64,000 nt of DNA, from contig NZ_JACSOI010000003.1 in assembly GCF_018728565.1 (NCBI RefSeq), positions 372,001 through 436,000 on the forward strand, written 5' to 3'. Below, in pieces: positions 43,732-52,499 of the stretch (the stretch's first letter is position 1; every line of letters begins with the position of its first letter). Below the pieces are notes generated by a model. That model was not told the origin of the DNA. It was given only the letters and a program-made list of their open reading frames with translations, and made no database searches. The stretch is from Zobellia russellii (GTDB taxonomy: Bacteria; Bacteroidota; Bacteroidia; Flavobacteriales; Flavobacteriaceae). The position numbers and the translations under genes were made by a program.

Positions 43732-45276
43732 ATGACAAATGCGCACAGAGATGCTTTGTTCGTGCTGGTGAAATCTCTTTCAAAATCCGAAAAGCGCCAA
43801 TTCAAATTATACGTGGGGCGATTGGGGGTAAATACCGATGCTAAATTCTTGGCTTTGTTCAACCTAATGGACAAGCTTAGAAAGTATGATGAAAAGGCGA
43901 TTTTGGATAGCGGAATCGTTAAAAAAGCACAGTTATCTAATCTTAAAGCGCATCTATATAAACAAATTTTGGTGAGCTTAAGGTTGAATCCGGTGAACCA
44001 AAATATTCGGGTTCAAATACGGGAACAATTAGATTTTGCTACAATTCTTTATCAAAAGGGACTTTACAAACAAAGCCTAAAAATTCTTGACAAGGCAAAA
44101 TCTACCGCCATAGAGAACGAAGAGAAGAATATAGCTTACGAAATAGTGGAACTGGAGAAAATTATTGAAACCCAGTATATTACCCGTAGTATTCCCGATA
44201 GGGCAGATGAGTTGGCCATACAGGCCAAAGAGCTTTCCGCACAGAATGTAATGACCAGTAAATTGTCTAATCTTTCTTTGCAGCTATACGGTATTATGTT
44301 AAAAGTAGGCTATGTTAGAAGTGATGAAGACTATAATCGTGTAAAGACTTATTTTGAAACCCATTTGCCCAAATATCAATTAAAGGATTTAGGTTTTAGG
44401 GAGAAATTATGGTTATATAAGGCACATCTTTGGTACAGTTTTTTAACCCAAGATTTTCTGTCTTCGTACAAGTATGCTACTAAATGGGTAGATCTTTTTT
44501 ATGAGCATGAAGAGCAAATACATCTTAATCCGGTTTTCTTTTTAAAGGGAAACCACTATTTGCTAGAATCTATTTTTTATGTAAAATACAGTTCTCACTT
44601 TAGGGAAGTTTTAGAACGGTTGGAAGCCGTAGTGGAAAGTAAGAGTTTTCCAAAAAACGATAACATTGCGTCTTTATCATTTCTGTACATTAATGCGAAT
44701 AAATTAAACCTTCATTTTTTGGAAGGGACTTTTAACAAGGGCCTGTATCTGGTTAAAATTGTTGAATACGGAATAAATAAGCACAAAGACCGTATAGATG
44801 CTCATCATATCATGGTGTTGTACTATAAAATAGCCTGTTTGTATTTTGGAATTGGCGATAATAAAACTTGTATACAATACCTCAAGAAAATAATAAACAA
44901 CAAGAATTTGAAAATGAGGGAAGACCTCATGTGTTTCGCACGGGTTTTAAGTTTGGTGGCGCATTATGAGGCGGGAATGGACTATCATTTAGAAATTCAG
45001 TTAAAGAGTACCTATAAGTTTCTTTTAAAGATGAACGATCTACACGCGGTTCAAAAAGAGATGATAAAGTTTCTAAGAAACCTCGGGAACATTTTTCCCA
45101 ACGAACTGAAAAACGAATTTCAAAAATTGCACACGGAGCTTAAAAAATATGAGGATCATCCCTATGAAAAGAGGGCTTTTCTGTACTTAGATATTATTTC
45201 TTGGTTAGAAAGTCATTTAGAAAACAGACCTGTGGCAGAAATTATTCGTGAAAAGGCTATGGCCGTAAAAAGATAA
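43732..45276 (+). CDS. Helical-repeat protein of unknown function
   Basis: 514 residues, cytoplasmic, all-helical, with weak TPR-like repeats (for example LYKQSLKILDKAKSTAIENEEKNIAYEIVELEKII). The N-terminus is distinctive: ALFVLVKSLSKSEKRQFKLYVGRLG. Similar proteins occur across Bacteroidota without a known role. No catalytic motif is seen. The EamA gene follows after 3 bases, which suggests co-transcription but not necessarily shared function. Confidence 0.8.
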   Translation: MTNAHRDALFVLVKSLSKSEKRQFKLYVGRLGVNTDAKFLALFNLMDKLRKYDEKAILDSGIVKKAQLSNLKAHLYKQILVSLRLNPVNQNIRVQIREQLDFATILYQKGLYKQSLKILDKAKSTAIENEEKNIAYEIVELEKIIETQYITRSIPDRADELAIQAKELSAQNVMTSKLSNLSLQLYGIMLKVGYVRSDEDYNRVKTYFETHLPKYQLKDLGFREKLWLYKAHLWYSFLTQDFLSSYKYATKWVDLFYEHEEQIHLNPVFFLKGNHYLLESIFYVKYSSHFREVLERLEAVVESKSFPKNDNIASLSFLYINANKLNLHFLEGTFNKGLYLVKIVEYGINKHKDRIDAHHIMVLYYKIACLYFGIGDNKTCIQYLKKIINNKNLKMREDLMCFARVLSLVAHYEAGMDYHLEIQLKSTYKFLLKMNDLHAVQKEMIKFLRNLGNIFPNELKNEFQKLHTELKKYEDHPYEKRAFLYLDIISWLESHLENRPVAEIIREKAMAVKR

Positions 45277-45279
45277 CAT

Positions 45280-46143
45280 TTGGGGTCCAATACTTCTTTT
45301 AACATCAAAAACTTTCTGGAAATTAACTTGGCCATGGTACTATTAAGTACTTCTGGTCCTTTAGGTAGGTTTATAGAGCTGCCCGTACCTATAACCATTG
45401 GTATTAGATCTTTAATAGCACTTCTGCTATTGTTTCTCTATTGCCGCTTAAAGGGAATTTCATTTGGGTTGAGTAGTAAAGATAGGATGCCAGTACTAGT
45501 AAGCGGAGTCCTTATGGGGGTGCATTGGTTGGCTTATTTTATGGCTTTACAAAAATCCAATGTGGCCATAGGTATGCTTTCATTATTTACGTATCCTGTG
45601 ATTACCGCTTTTCTAGAGCCCCTGTTTCTTAAGACAAGGTTTCAGAAAATGCATTTGTTGTTGGGTATTTTGGTGCTTTGTGGCATCTATTTTTTGGTAC
45701 CTGATTTTAGTTTTGAGAATAGTTATACCGTGGCCATTGGTTTTGGTGTGTTTTCTGCACTGTGCTACGCGGTCCGTAATTTAATATTAAAGAAACAGGT
45801 AGATACTTATCCGGGATCGGTTTTAATGGTGTATCAAATGGCAATAATTTGTATAATGCTTGCGCCAGCTTTTTTTTATTACGAACTAGAAGCTATACCT
45901 GGCCAATGGGCGGGACTATTAGGATTGGCGGTAGTGACTACGGTCTTTGGCCATACTATGTTCGTAAATTGTTTCAAATACTTTTCTATTACCACTATTA
46001 GTATTTTGAGTAGTATTCAACCTGTTTATGGAATCCTAATCGGTGCTTTGGTTCTATCGGAAATCCCGGCATGGTCTACCGTTATAGGTGGATGTTTGAT
46101 ACTTACTTCGGTTATCGTGGAGAGTGTCCGGTCGTACAGGTAA
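45280..46143 (+). CDS. EamA-family (DMT superfamily) transporter
   Basis: An inner-membrane protein with about ten helices arranged as two EamA halves. Typical stretches are SGPLGRFIELPVPITIGIRSLIALLLL, GVLMGVHWLAYFMALQKSNVAIGMLS and IQPVYGILIGALVLSEIPAWSTVIGG. The substrate is unknown, a metabolite or amino acid by family. The start is a TTG at 45280, 3 bases after the previous stop; the first ATG (45334) would cut into the first helix, so TTG is preferred. Length 287 aa. Confidence 0.88.
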   Translation: MGSNTSFNIKNFLEINLAMVLLSTSGPLGRFIELPVPITIGIRSLIALLLLFLYCRLKGISFGLSSKDRMPVLVSGVLMGVHWLAYFMALQKSNVAIGMLSLFTYPVITAFLEPLFLKTRFQKMHLLLGILVLCGIYFLVPDFSFENSYTVAIGFGVFSALCYAVRNLILKKQVDTYPGSVLMVYQMAIICIMLAPAFFYYELEAIPGQWAGLLGLAVVTTVFGHTMFVNCFKYFSITTISILSSIQPVYGILIGALVLSEIPAWSTVIGGCLILTSVIVESVRSYR

Positions 46144-46179
46144 GTTTTCTAGTAAAGAAACGAAGGATGCTAATCATAT

Positions 46180-46389
46180 TTATTCGAGTTCCTTACAGTT
46201 GAAATTCTGAATTTTCAATAAATCTATAACGGTTTTGTTTGAGCAGTTTCTGCTCTCTATGCGAAGAATATTATCGCAATCCTCTAGATCAAAATTCCAG
46301 TGAGATTCGCCAAATAAAACGTCTAAATACGGTTTTAAGTTGGCGACTTGGGTTTTGTTTTGAACGCTCGTTTTAAAAACGTGTACCAT
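46180..46389 (-). CDS. Small conserved-looking protein, HMA-like fold possible
   Basis: 69 residues. The layout (MVHVFKTSVQNKTQVANLKPYLD, then NFDLEDCDNILRIESRN) resembles a heavy-metal-associated ferredoxin-like fold without the CXXC metal site; I recall similar small orphan proteins in Flavobacteria. Two isolated cysteines remain. Function unknown. It lies 72 bases downstream of the DUF3817 gene and could share its transcript. Confidence 0.65.
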   Translation of the reverse strand: MVHVFKTSVQNKTQVANLKPYLDVLFGESHWNFDLEDCDNILRIESRNCSNKTVIDLLKIQNFNCKELE

Positions 46390-46461
46390 GTTTTAAAATT
46401 TAATAAGACGGTTTGTGTAAATAGTGATTGATATAAAAATAAGCAAGAATCAGAAAGGAAC

Positions 46462-46770
46462 TCACGGTTGCAGTTTGCGAAGGATTTTATTATCAATATA
46501 GAAAGTGCCGAATGGAATAAAACACGCTAAAATTACTTTCCATGTTGTGGTTCGGAATCTCCAATTTTGCTCAATTCCAACGCTCAAGGTATTTATAACA
46601 AAGAGCATGAAAATAGCACCGTGAATAGGGCCTAATGATTTTGTTAGACTTGGTTCGTTAAAATAATGTTTCATAGGTGCAGCAATGAAAATAAGCACCA
46701 AAAGTGAAATGCCTTCTATGAAGCCAATTATACGTAAACGACCCACTTTTGAGTTAAGTAAATTCTTCAT
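46462..46770 (-). CDS. DUF3817-family membrane protein
   Basis: Starting at ATG 46770 (MKNLLNSKVGRLRIIGFIEG) gives 102 aa with three membrane helices and the DUF3817 pattern: RIIGFIEGISLLVLIFIAAPMKHYF, GPIHGAIFMLFVINTL and the C-terminal FIPFGTFYIDNKILRK. An in-frame extension upstream overlaps the previous gene and is not needed. The start is 2 bases after the stop of the upstream membrane gene, so the two are coupled. Function unknown. The operon lies behind a candidate TetR operator. Confidence 0.85.
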   Translation of the reverse strand: MKNLLNSKVGRLRIIGFIEGISLLVLIFIAAPMKHYFNEPSLTKSLGPIHGAIFMLFVINTLSVGIEQNWRFRTTTWKVILACFIPFGTFYIDNKILRKLQP

Positions 46771-46772
46771 AA

Positions 46773-47231
46773 TTATCTGATATAAGGTCTGTTTGCTAAT
46801 GGTGAAAATGGCCATGGGATGGCAATACATATGATACATAGGGCAATTAGGAACCAGATGAGAATGGTCCGGAATTTTTCTTTATCCGTTGGTTTTCGTT
46901 TTGCCATAGCAGAACCAATAGTAATCAAGACTATTGCAGATAGCATTAGAATCATGTGCAATAAGCTATAAAATAGGGCTTCAAGGTTGTTTACGGCTTC
47001 ACCTAAATTCTTCCAAAAATATTTTATGATAGGACTTTGGGAGTAAAGAATAAGGCCGATTACAAGTTGAAGGTGAGCAATTGTCGCCGTCCAATGTCTA
47101 ATGAGATTATCAATTTTGGAGAATTTTAAGTTTTGAAAATAACCCCTACAGGCCTTAAAAATAGAGATGATTAGAGAAGCAAGAACAAACCATCGTATAA
47201 TAGAATGATAGTACAGGAGCGATTGATACAT
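46773..47231 (-). CDS. Four-helix membrane protein of unknown function
   Basis: 152 residues with four hydrophobic segments: about 10-27, 50-66, 83-105 and 124-146. Histidines fall in or near three of them (YYHSIIRW, HWTATIAHLQLVIG, SLLHMILML), a layout reminiscent of small cytochrome b561-like haem proteins; this is a suggestion only. It is the first gene of the pair with DUF3817 and follows the TetR gene on the same strand after 70 bases that contain a perfect palindrome. Confidence 0.75.
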   Translation of the reverse strand: MYQSLLYYHSIIRWFVLASLIISIFKACRGYFQNLKFSKIDNLIRHWTATIAHLQLVIGLILYSQSPIIKYFWKNLGEAVNNLEALFYSLLHMILMLSAIVLITIGSAMAKRKPTDKEKFRTILIWFLIALCIICIAIPWPFSPLANRPYIR

Positions 47232-47264
47232 TGGTGTTTCATTAAGATCAATGCAAATCTAATA

Positions 47265-47290
47265 AAAAACATACTACGTAGTATGTTTTT
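47265..47290. promoter_or_regulatory. 26-base perfect palindrome, TetR operator (and possible terminator)
   Basis: Two 13-base arms meet between 47277 and 47278. The core ATACTACGTAGTAT (47271-47284) matches the core at 47898-47911 as ATACTAnnTAGTAT. It stands between the TetR gene and the membrane operon. The flanking A and T runs mean it could also terminate the TetR transcript. Confidence 0.75.
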
Positions 47291-47301
47291 GTTTGTCTAA
47301 G

Positions 47302-47892
47302 TTATTTCAGGTGGTCTAAATATGTTTTAAGTTCTTCTAAATAAGAATGATAAATGTCTGCACTGTTAAATATTTTTCCCAAGTTACGAACGCCCCAATA
47401 GCCAGATAATATAAAATGGGCTACCTGTTTTGGGTTTGCATTTCCAGATAAAGCTCCGCTGTCAATTCCTATTTGTATGCTATTTTCTAGACTTGTTTGC
47501 CATTCCATTACCAATTCATTAAGTGCTTCGGAAAATTTAGGGTTCCATGGTGTCATCTCTTGGGCTAAGTTGCTTATGGGACAGCCATTTTCAAATTGTA
47601 AGAAAGGAGTTTCCAGCAAAAGAGATTTTATTAAAGCGTAAATACCTTCTGTTGGGTCTTTGGAATTTTGCAATGGGGCTAGAAATGCCGACTGTATCTC
47701 TGGCTTAACGATTTCGTTTATAATTGCTATTCCCATTTCATCTTTTGTTTTGAAATGATAGTAGAAGGCACCTTTAGTAACTTGTGTGGTAGCAATTATT
47801 TCATCAATACTGGTGGTTTGGTACCCTTTTTTATATATGAGTTGAAAAGACTTCTGAAGGATAGTGTTACGTGTGTTTGATGCTTTGCCCAT
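47302..47892 (-). CDS. TetR-family transcriptional regulator
   Basis: The N-terminal helix-turn-helix (about residues 25-50) reads GYQTTSIDEIIATTQVTKGAFYYHFKTKDEM. The C-terminal ligand domain (TetR_C type) includes FLQFENGCPISNLAQEM. Length 196 aa. A palindrome ATACTAATTAGTAT begins 5 bases upstream of its ATG, and a sister palindrome lies in front of the next operon on the same strand. The regulator therefore probably represses itself and the 46773-46462 membrane genes. The ligand is unknown. Confidence 0.92.
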   Translation of the reverse strand: MGKASNTRNTILQKSFQLIYKKGYQTTSIDEIIATTQVTKGAFYYHFKTKDEMGIAIINEIVKPEIQSAFLAPLQNSKDPTEGIYALIKSLLLETPFLQFENGCPISNLAQEMTPWNPKFSEALNELVMEWQTSLENSIQIGIDSGALSGNANPKQVAHFILSGYWGVRNLGKIFNSADIYHSYLEELKTYLDHLK

Positions 47893-47897
47893 AAAAG

Positions 47898-47911
47898 ATA
47901 CTAATTAGTAT
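47898..47911. promoter_or_regulatory. TetR operator in front of the regulator's own gene
   Basis: ATACTAATTAGTAT is a perfect 14-base palindrome 5 bases before the TetR start codon. It shares the ATACTAnnTAGTAT pattern with 47271-47284. Confidence 0.75.
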
Positions 47912-47928
47912 GATTCTGCAAAGTAACC

Positions 47929-47972
47929 AAAAAAAACGCTCATAAGAATAGATTTCCTTACGAGCATTTTTT
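47929..47972 (-). terminator. Intrinsic terminator downstream of the DUF4252 gene
   Basis: The hairpin arms CGCTCATAAG and CTTACGAGCA (about 47937-47946 and 47957-47966) pair with two wobbles. On the minus strand they are followed by eight T. It closes the panB-rluA-DUF4252 unit, about 110 bases after the last stop. Confidence 0.8.
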
Positions 47973-48083
47973 AGAATGCATTCAAGTCTAAGTCTGTAAA
48001 TGATAAATAGAAAGCTAACCTTATTCCTGTTGGAAATTAACTATTCTATTCATGGCTTATAGATAAAATCGACGGTAAGCTAT

Positions 48084-48626
48084 TTAATTACTTTTTTCTT
48101 GGTTGGTGCCAGGAGTAAAATTTCCACCCTGATATTGGTTGATAAGTCCATCTCCCAGTTTTTGAAATTCTTCGTTCTGCGCCATTTGACGCACTTTTAC
48201 CGGGTCAAAGTTCCCGTTAAAATATAGAAAAGAACCATTTTGATTATTGTTATTATAAATCAGGATTTCTTTTACGGCATCTCTTTTTTCACGTATGCTT
48301 ACCACATTACGCTTTAGTTCATCGTTTTTTCGGTATACTTCAATAAAAGAACTGCCCGTTATGCCGTTCATTTGTTTGTTTAAAAATTCGGTTTTCGCAG
48401 CAGTTGTGCTGGGAAAAGACATGTAACGCAAATCTTTGGTATTGCCAACAAGGGATTTCATTTCGGGAGAGATGCCACTAATGAGCGAGAGCATAAAACG
48501 GGGTACCCGTACGGCCGTTACATGGTCGTCTTCTTTGTGGGCGTTGTAGAAAGTGTCTATTGAATTATAAGTACCGCATGAGGCAAGCAGTACAAGACTG
48601 CAAAGGATTAGTGTTCTTCTGATCAT
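48084..48626 (-). CDS. DUF4252 lipoprotein
   Basis: The lipoprotein signal has lipobox Cys at about residue 17 (LVLLASCGTYN). The rest of the 180 aa matches the DUF4252 layout: PRFMLSLISGISPEMKSLVGNTKDLRYMSF, a basic middle (VVSIREKRDAVKEILIYNN) and the short C-terminal tail. Function unknown. It is 33 bases after rluA and ends the unit. Confidence 0.85.
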   Translation of the reverse strand: MIRRTLILCSLVLLASCGTYNSIDTFYNAHKEDDHVTAVRVPRFMLSLISGISPEMKSLVGNTKDLRYMSFPSTTAAKTEFLNKQMNGITGSSFIEVYRKNDELKRNVVSIREKRDAVKEILIYNNNNQNGSFLYFNGNFDPVKVRQMAQNEEFQKLGDGLINQYQGGNFTPGTNQEKSN

Positions 48627-48659
48627 GGTCTTGTGTTTATACAGTTAAATATACTGTTT

Positions 48660-49358
48660 TTAACAACAAGCGTTCCAAACTGGGTCATTAGGGGGCGGGG
48701 CCACTATTTCTAAAGCTTCTTTTTTTACTGGATGCACAAACTTTAGTTTACGGGCGTGCAAATGAATACTGGCATTGGGATTGCTTCGGTCAAAACCGTA
48801 TTTTAAATCTCCTTTTATAGGACAACCTATAGCAGCCAATTGTGCCCTAATTTGGTGATGGCGACCGGTATGTAAATCTATTTCAAGAAGGAAATAACGG
48901 TCTAGTTTTTTTATCACCTTATATTCCAAAACCGCTTTTTTGCTATCCGGAACCTCTTTGGAATGGGCGTAGGATTTATTTTGTTTGGGATTACGCTTTA
49001 ACCAATGTGTAAGGGTGTCTTGACTTTTGCTAGGGGCATTTTTTACGATGGCCCAATAGGTCTTTTTTGCTTCTTTTTCGGCAAACAATTTGTTTAGACG
49101 GGGTAGGGCCTTTGACGTTTTTGAAAAGACCACAATACCCGAAGTGGGGCGGTCTAGCCTATGGGCCACCCCTAAATAAACATTCCCCGGCTTATTGTAC
49201 TTTTCTTTTATATACAGTTTAACCACCTCGCTAAGCGGCATATCCCCGGTCTTATCGCCCTGCACAATATCTCCCGGCCGCTTGTTTATGGCAATCAGGT
49301 GATTGTCTTCGGATAGAACCAATAGATTTTTGGGGTCGGAAATAACTTTATTGGCCAC
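48660..49358 (-). CDS. RluA-family pseudouridine synthase
   Basis: Converts a uridine in rRNA or tRNA to pseudouridine. The catalytic aspartate is in the family motif AHRLDRPTSGIVVFSKT (about residues 64-80). The C-terminal LHTGRHHQIRAQLAAIGCPIKGD stretch is also typical. At 232 aa there is no N-terminal S4 domain, so it belongs to the short RluA/RluC-like forms; the target base cannot be assigned. It lies 32 bases after panB. Confidence 0.92.
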   Translation of the reverse strand: MANKVISDPKNLLVLSEDNHLIAINKRPGDIVQGDKTGDMPLSEVVKLYIKEKYNKPGNVYLGVAHRLDRPTSGIVVFSKTSKALPRLNKLFAEKEAKKTYWAIVKNAPSKSQDTLTHWLKRNPKQNKSYAHSKEVPDSKKAVLEYKVIKKLDRYFLLEIDLHTGRHHQIRAQLAAIGCPIKGDLKYGFDRSNPNASIHLHARKLKFVHPVKKEALEIVAPPPNDPVWNACC

Positions 49359-49390
49359 TGGAGCAAATAATTAGAGTTGGTAAAACGGAC

Positions 49391-50209
49391 TTAGTATTGC
49401 TCGTCATCGTTAGGGAAATCCCTGTTCTTTACATCGGTAACATATTGCGAAATGGCACTTCCCATTTCTTCATAGAGATTCATATAACGGCGTAAAAACC
49501 TTGGGTTAAACTCATGGGTCATACCTAACAAATCATGAATTACAAGTACTTGTCCATCTGCATGCTTACCACCGCCAATACCAATGGTAGGAATAGAAAT
49601 ACTTTCGGAAACTTTTTTGGTCAATGCTGCCGGAATTTTCTCCAGAACAATGGCAAAACACCCTAGTTTCTCAAGGAGTTTGGCATCTTCTATTAATTTT
49701 TCAGCTTCCTCTTCCTCTTTGGCGCGAACCGTATAGGTGCCAAACTTATAAATGGACTGCGGTGTAAGCCCTAAGTGGCCCATAACCGGTATGCCCGCAT
49801 TCAATATTCTCTTTACAGATTCTTTAATTTCTACACCACCTTCCAGTTTTACGGCATGTGCACCACTTTCTTTCATAATTCTAATAGCGGAGCGGAGTGC
49901 TTCTTTAGGATCGCTCTGGTAACTCCCAAAAGGAATATCCACAACCACCAAAGCTCTTTCTATAGCACGAATAACGGAAGTAGCATGATAGATCATTTGA
50001 TCTAAGGTAATAGGCAGGGTAGTTTCGTGGCCCGCCATAACGTTACTTGCGGAATCACCTACAAGAATAACATCTACATTGGCAGAATCTACAATCTTGG
50101 CCATAGAATAATCATATGCAGTAAGCATAGATATTTTTTCGCCGTGCTTTTTCATGTCCACTAAAGACTTTACCGTTACTCTCTTATATTCTTTCTTTGC
50201 CGTTGACAT
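49391..50209 (-). CDS. panB: 3-methyl-2-oxobutanoate hydroxymethyltransferase
   Basis: First step of pantothenate synthesis, adding a hydroxymethyl group from methylene-tetrahydrofolate to 2-oxoisovalerate. Motifs: [26 protein letters not shown] with the metal-binding aspartates, [21 protein letters not shown], and [21 protein letters not shown]. The 272 aa length is normal. It is the first gene of the unit with rluA and the DUF4252 gene. It shares the precursor 2-oxoisovalerate with leuA. Confidence 0.96.
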   Translation of the reverse strand: MSTAKKEYKRVTVKSLVDMKKHGEKISMLTAYDYSMAKIVDSANVDVILVGDSASNVMAGHETTLPITLDQMIYHATSVIRAIERALVVVDIPFGSYQSDPKEALRSAIRIMKESGAHAVKLEGGVEIKESVKRILNAGIPVMGHLGLTPQSIYKFGTYTVRAKEEEEAEKLIEDAKLLEKLGCFAIVLEKIPAALTKKVSESISIPTIGIGGGKHADGQVLVIHDLLGMTHEFNPRFLRRYMNLYEEMGSAISQYVTDVKNRDFPNDDEQY

Positions 50210-50356
50210 AGTAGTTTTGTTTTGGTGGGATAAATGTAAGGAAAATGTTGGGTTTAGAGGCTAAACGCCGTTGCCTTCTAGTATATAGAGATATAAGGGT
50301 GGGTAACTTGCTAGTACTAAATGGAATATTTATTAAGTTTGATAAAACAGATAGCG

Positions 50357-50815
50357 ATGAAAAACATTTTTAAAATACTGTTCTGCCTTTTCTCATTGTC
50401 CGTTTCTGCTCAGGAAACAGAAGAAATAGCCATTAAGAAGACCATTGAAGCTTTTTTTGATGGATTTCATCAACAAGATTCGGTTCAAATTAAAAATACA
50501 GTTTCCAATACCGTAATCATGCAAACCATTGCAACGGATGAAAAAGGAAACCCACTAGTAAAGACCCAAGAGTTTTCAGATTTTTTAAAATCGATAGTCA
50601 GTATTCCCGAAAGCACAAAATTTGAAGAGGTTATAACTGATTATTCCATTCAAATAGATGGTCCAATGGCCAATGCTTGGACGCCTTATATCTTTAAAAT
50701 CGATGGTGCGTTTCATCATTGTGGGGTCAACTCTTTTCAATTGGTAAAAGAGGACGAGAAAGATTGGAAAATAATCTACATTATAGATACTAGGAGAAAG
50801 GAAAATTGTAAATAA
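50357..50815 (+). CDS. Secreted NTF2-like (SnoaL/DUF4440-type) protein
   Basis: I start at ATG 50357, which gives a clean signal peptide (MKNIFKILFCLFSLSVSAQ); an in-frame ATG at 50321 would precede it with extra residues. The remaining 135 residues have the NTF2-like fold pattern: IKKTIEAFFDGFHQQDSVQIKNTVSNT at the start and ANAWTPYIFKIDGAFHHCGVNSFQLVKEDEKDWKIIYIIDTRR at the end. A ligand-binding or enzymatic role cannot be assigned. A strong terminator follows. Confidence 0.85.
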   Translation: MKNIFKILFCLFSLSVSAQETEEIAIKKTIEAFFDGFHQQDSVQIKNTVSNTVIMQTIATDEKGNPLVKTQEFSDFLKSIVSIPESTKFEEVITDYSIQIDGPMANAWTPYIFKIDGAFHHCGVNSFQLVKEDEKDWKIIYIIDTRRKENCK

Positions 50816-50844
50816 AAAGGCGGGTTGTTAAACCCGCCTTTTTT
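50814..50844. terminator. Bidirectional intrinsic terminator
   Basis: An 8-bp GC-rich stem GGCGGGTT/AACCCGCC (50819-50826 and 50831-50838), 4-base loop, flanked by A and T runs. It lies between the convergent NTF2-like and Gfo/Idh/MocA genes. Confidence 0.92.
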
Positions 50845-50865
50845 CAATCTTTACAAGGTGTCAAT

Positions 50866-52332
50866 TTAAACTTTCCAGCCATCACGGTAGGTTCTACCTA
50901 CAAATTGGTTGGCTTCTTCTAGATTGGTAATGCGCATGTTTTCGCCGTCCCATAAAAGTTTTTTCCGGGCATAGAAATCCATTTTGCCTGCACTGTCTTC
51001 TTTTCTCAACAAATAGCTTCTAACGGCCAAGTTCCCCATAAGAACGGTTTCAGTCATAGGACCGGCATAATCGAAAGAGGAAGTTAAACCTTTATGTTCT
51101 TCACTGCCAAAACCGGCTTTACAGGCATCTACCCACTTGCGCTGATGTCCGTATTCAGGTTCTTCGTTAGGCTCAGTTTCAGGACCAAAATCAGTTGTAC
51201 CATCGTTCAAGTATAATTTTGGAGTAAGCGGACTACTATCGTTTATGTTGGTAGAGATAATTCCTTTTTCTCCAATGATAAGAACTCCATTATAGCTTCC
51301 TGGTCCACCTATGTCATTATTGGCCGGTATAATATTTGGGTGCGAAGGTCTAATTCCACCATCGTTCCAGGTCATTTCAATTGGGGTTTTAGTTTTTTCC
51401 GTGGCATCAAAATGGAGGGTTATAAAAGAAGAGGCCGGGCAACCTTCAGGGTGATAATCCGCATTCCACATTTGCGAATATACAGAACTAACACTGGCCT
51501 CGGCATCCGTAGGATACTTTAATCCTAATGTTCTAAACGGAATATCTATCAAATGACAACCAACATCGCCTAAGGCTCCAGTACCATAATCCCACCAACC
51601 TCTCCAGCTAAAAGGGTGCAAGTTGGGCGTATAAGGTTTTTCGGGCGCCGGACCTAACCAAAGATTCCAGTCTAGACTATCCGGTTTTAAACTTGGGTCG
51701 GGAGCTTGCATGGCACCACCTTGCGGCCATACAGGACGATTGGTCCATACCTGGACTTTGGATACGGCGCCAATAGCGTCATCATCTATCCATTTTTGAA
51801 CCATACCTAAAAGCGGATTGGAGCCTCCTTGGTTTCCCATCTGACTTACAATTTTGTTGTCCCGTGCCATTTGGGTCAGGATTCGCGCCTCGCGTATGTT
51901 ATGCGTCATGGGTTTCTGTACGTAGACATGTATGCCTCTTTCCATAGCATACGCTGCAGCTGGGCCGTGAATGTGGTCAGGTGTGGAAATGGTGACAGCA
52001 TCAATACCCTTTTCTTTATCCAACATTTGGCGATAATCGGCATAGAGCTTCGCCTTTGGAAAATTTTCTACGGATTTTTTGGCAGAACCGCCAAAATCTA
52101 CATCACATAAAGCAGCTACTTTTTCGCGGCCGTTTACGGATGCATTAAAAATATCGCTAGAACCTTTGCCCCCTGCGCCAATGGCAGCAAGGTTTAAACG
52201 GTCGCTTGGGGCCAAGTAGCCCACACCGCCCAAAACGTGCCTGGGGACAATGAAAATTGAGGATGCGATTGCTCCTTTTTTAATAAAGGATCTTCTTGAA
52301 CTGGTTGAGGAGTTGTTTTTTTTGTGTGCCAT
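50866..52332 (-). CDS. Tat-exported Gfo/Idh/MocA-family oxidoreductase
   Basis: The N-terminus carries a twin-arginine signal, SRRSFIKKGAIASSIF (residues 12-27), so the folded protein with cofactor is exported. The Rossmann region reads LNLAAIGAGGKGSSD, and the family motif is VYVQKPMTHNIREA. The C-terminal domain is long, total 488 aa, as in secreted Bacteroidota members that act on sugars or glycosides. The substrate is unknown. The DUF1080 protein about 1.2 kb away (53514-54452) often appears with such enzymes in 3-keto-sugar systems, so a functional link is possible. Confidence 0.9.
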   Translation of the reverse strand: MAHKKNNSSTSSRRSFIKKGAIASSIFIVPRHVLGGVGYLAPSDRLNLAAIGAGGKGSSDIFNASVNGREKVAALCDVDFGGSAKKSVENFPKAKLYADYRQMLDKEKGIDAVTISTPDHIHGPAAAYAMERGIHVYVQKPMTHNIREARILTQMARDNKIVSQMGNQGGSNPLLGMVQKWIDDDAIGAVSKVQVWTNRPVWPQGGAMQAPDPSLKPDSLDWNLWLGPAPEKPYTPNLHPFSWRGWWDYGTGALGDVGCHLIDIPFRTLGLKYPTDAEASVSSVYSQMWNADYHPEGCPASSFITLHFDATEKTKTPIEMTWNDGGIRPSHPNIIPANNDIGGPGSYNGVLIIGEKGIISTNINDSSPLTPKLYLNDGTTDFGPETEPNEEPEYGHQRKWVDACKAGFGSEEHKGLTSSFDYAGPMTETVLMGNLAVRSYLLRKEDSAGKMDFYARKKLLWDGENMRITNLEEANQFVGRTYRDGWKV

Positions 52333-52499
52333 TAATTTTTGGTTTTAGTTGTGAAAGGCTTCTAAAGTTACTTAAATTTCCCGCACTTTGAAGAAAAGTT
52401 AAAACTTCATGATAGTAGAGGTATTGGATAAGGAAATACAAGGTGAGCCATATGTATTTGCTACCTTTAAAATTCACATGACGAGAAACCTAAAAAGCA

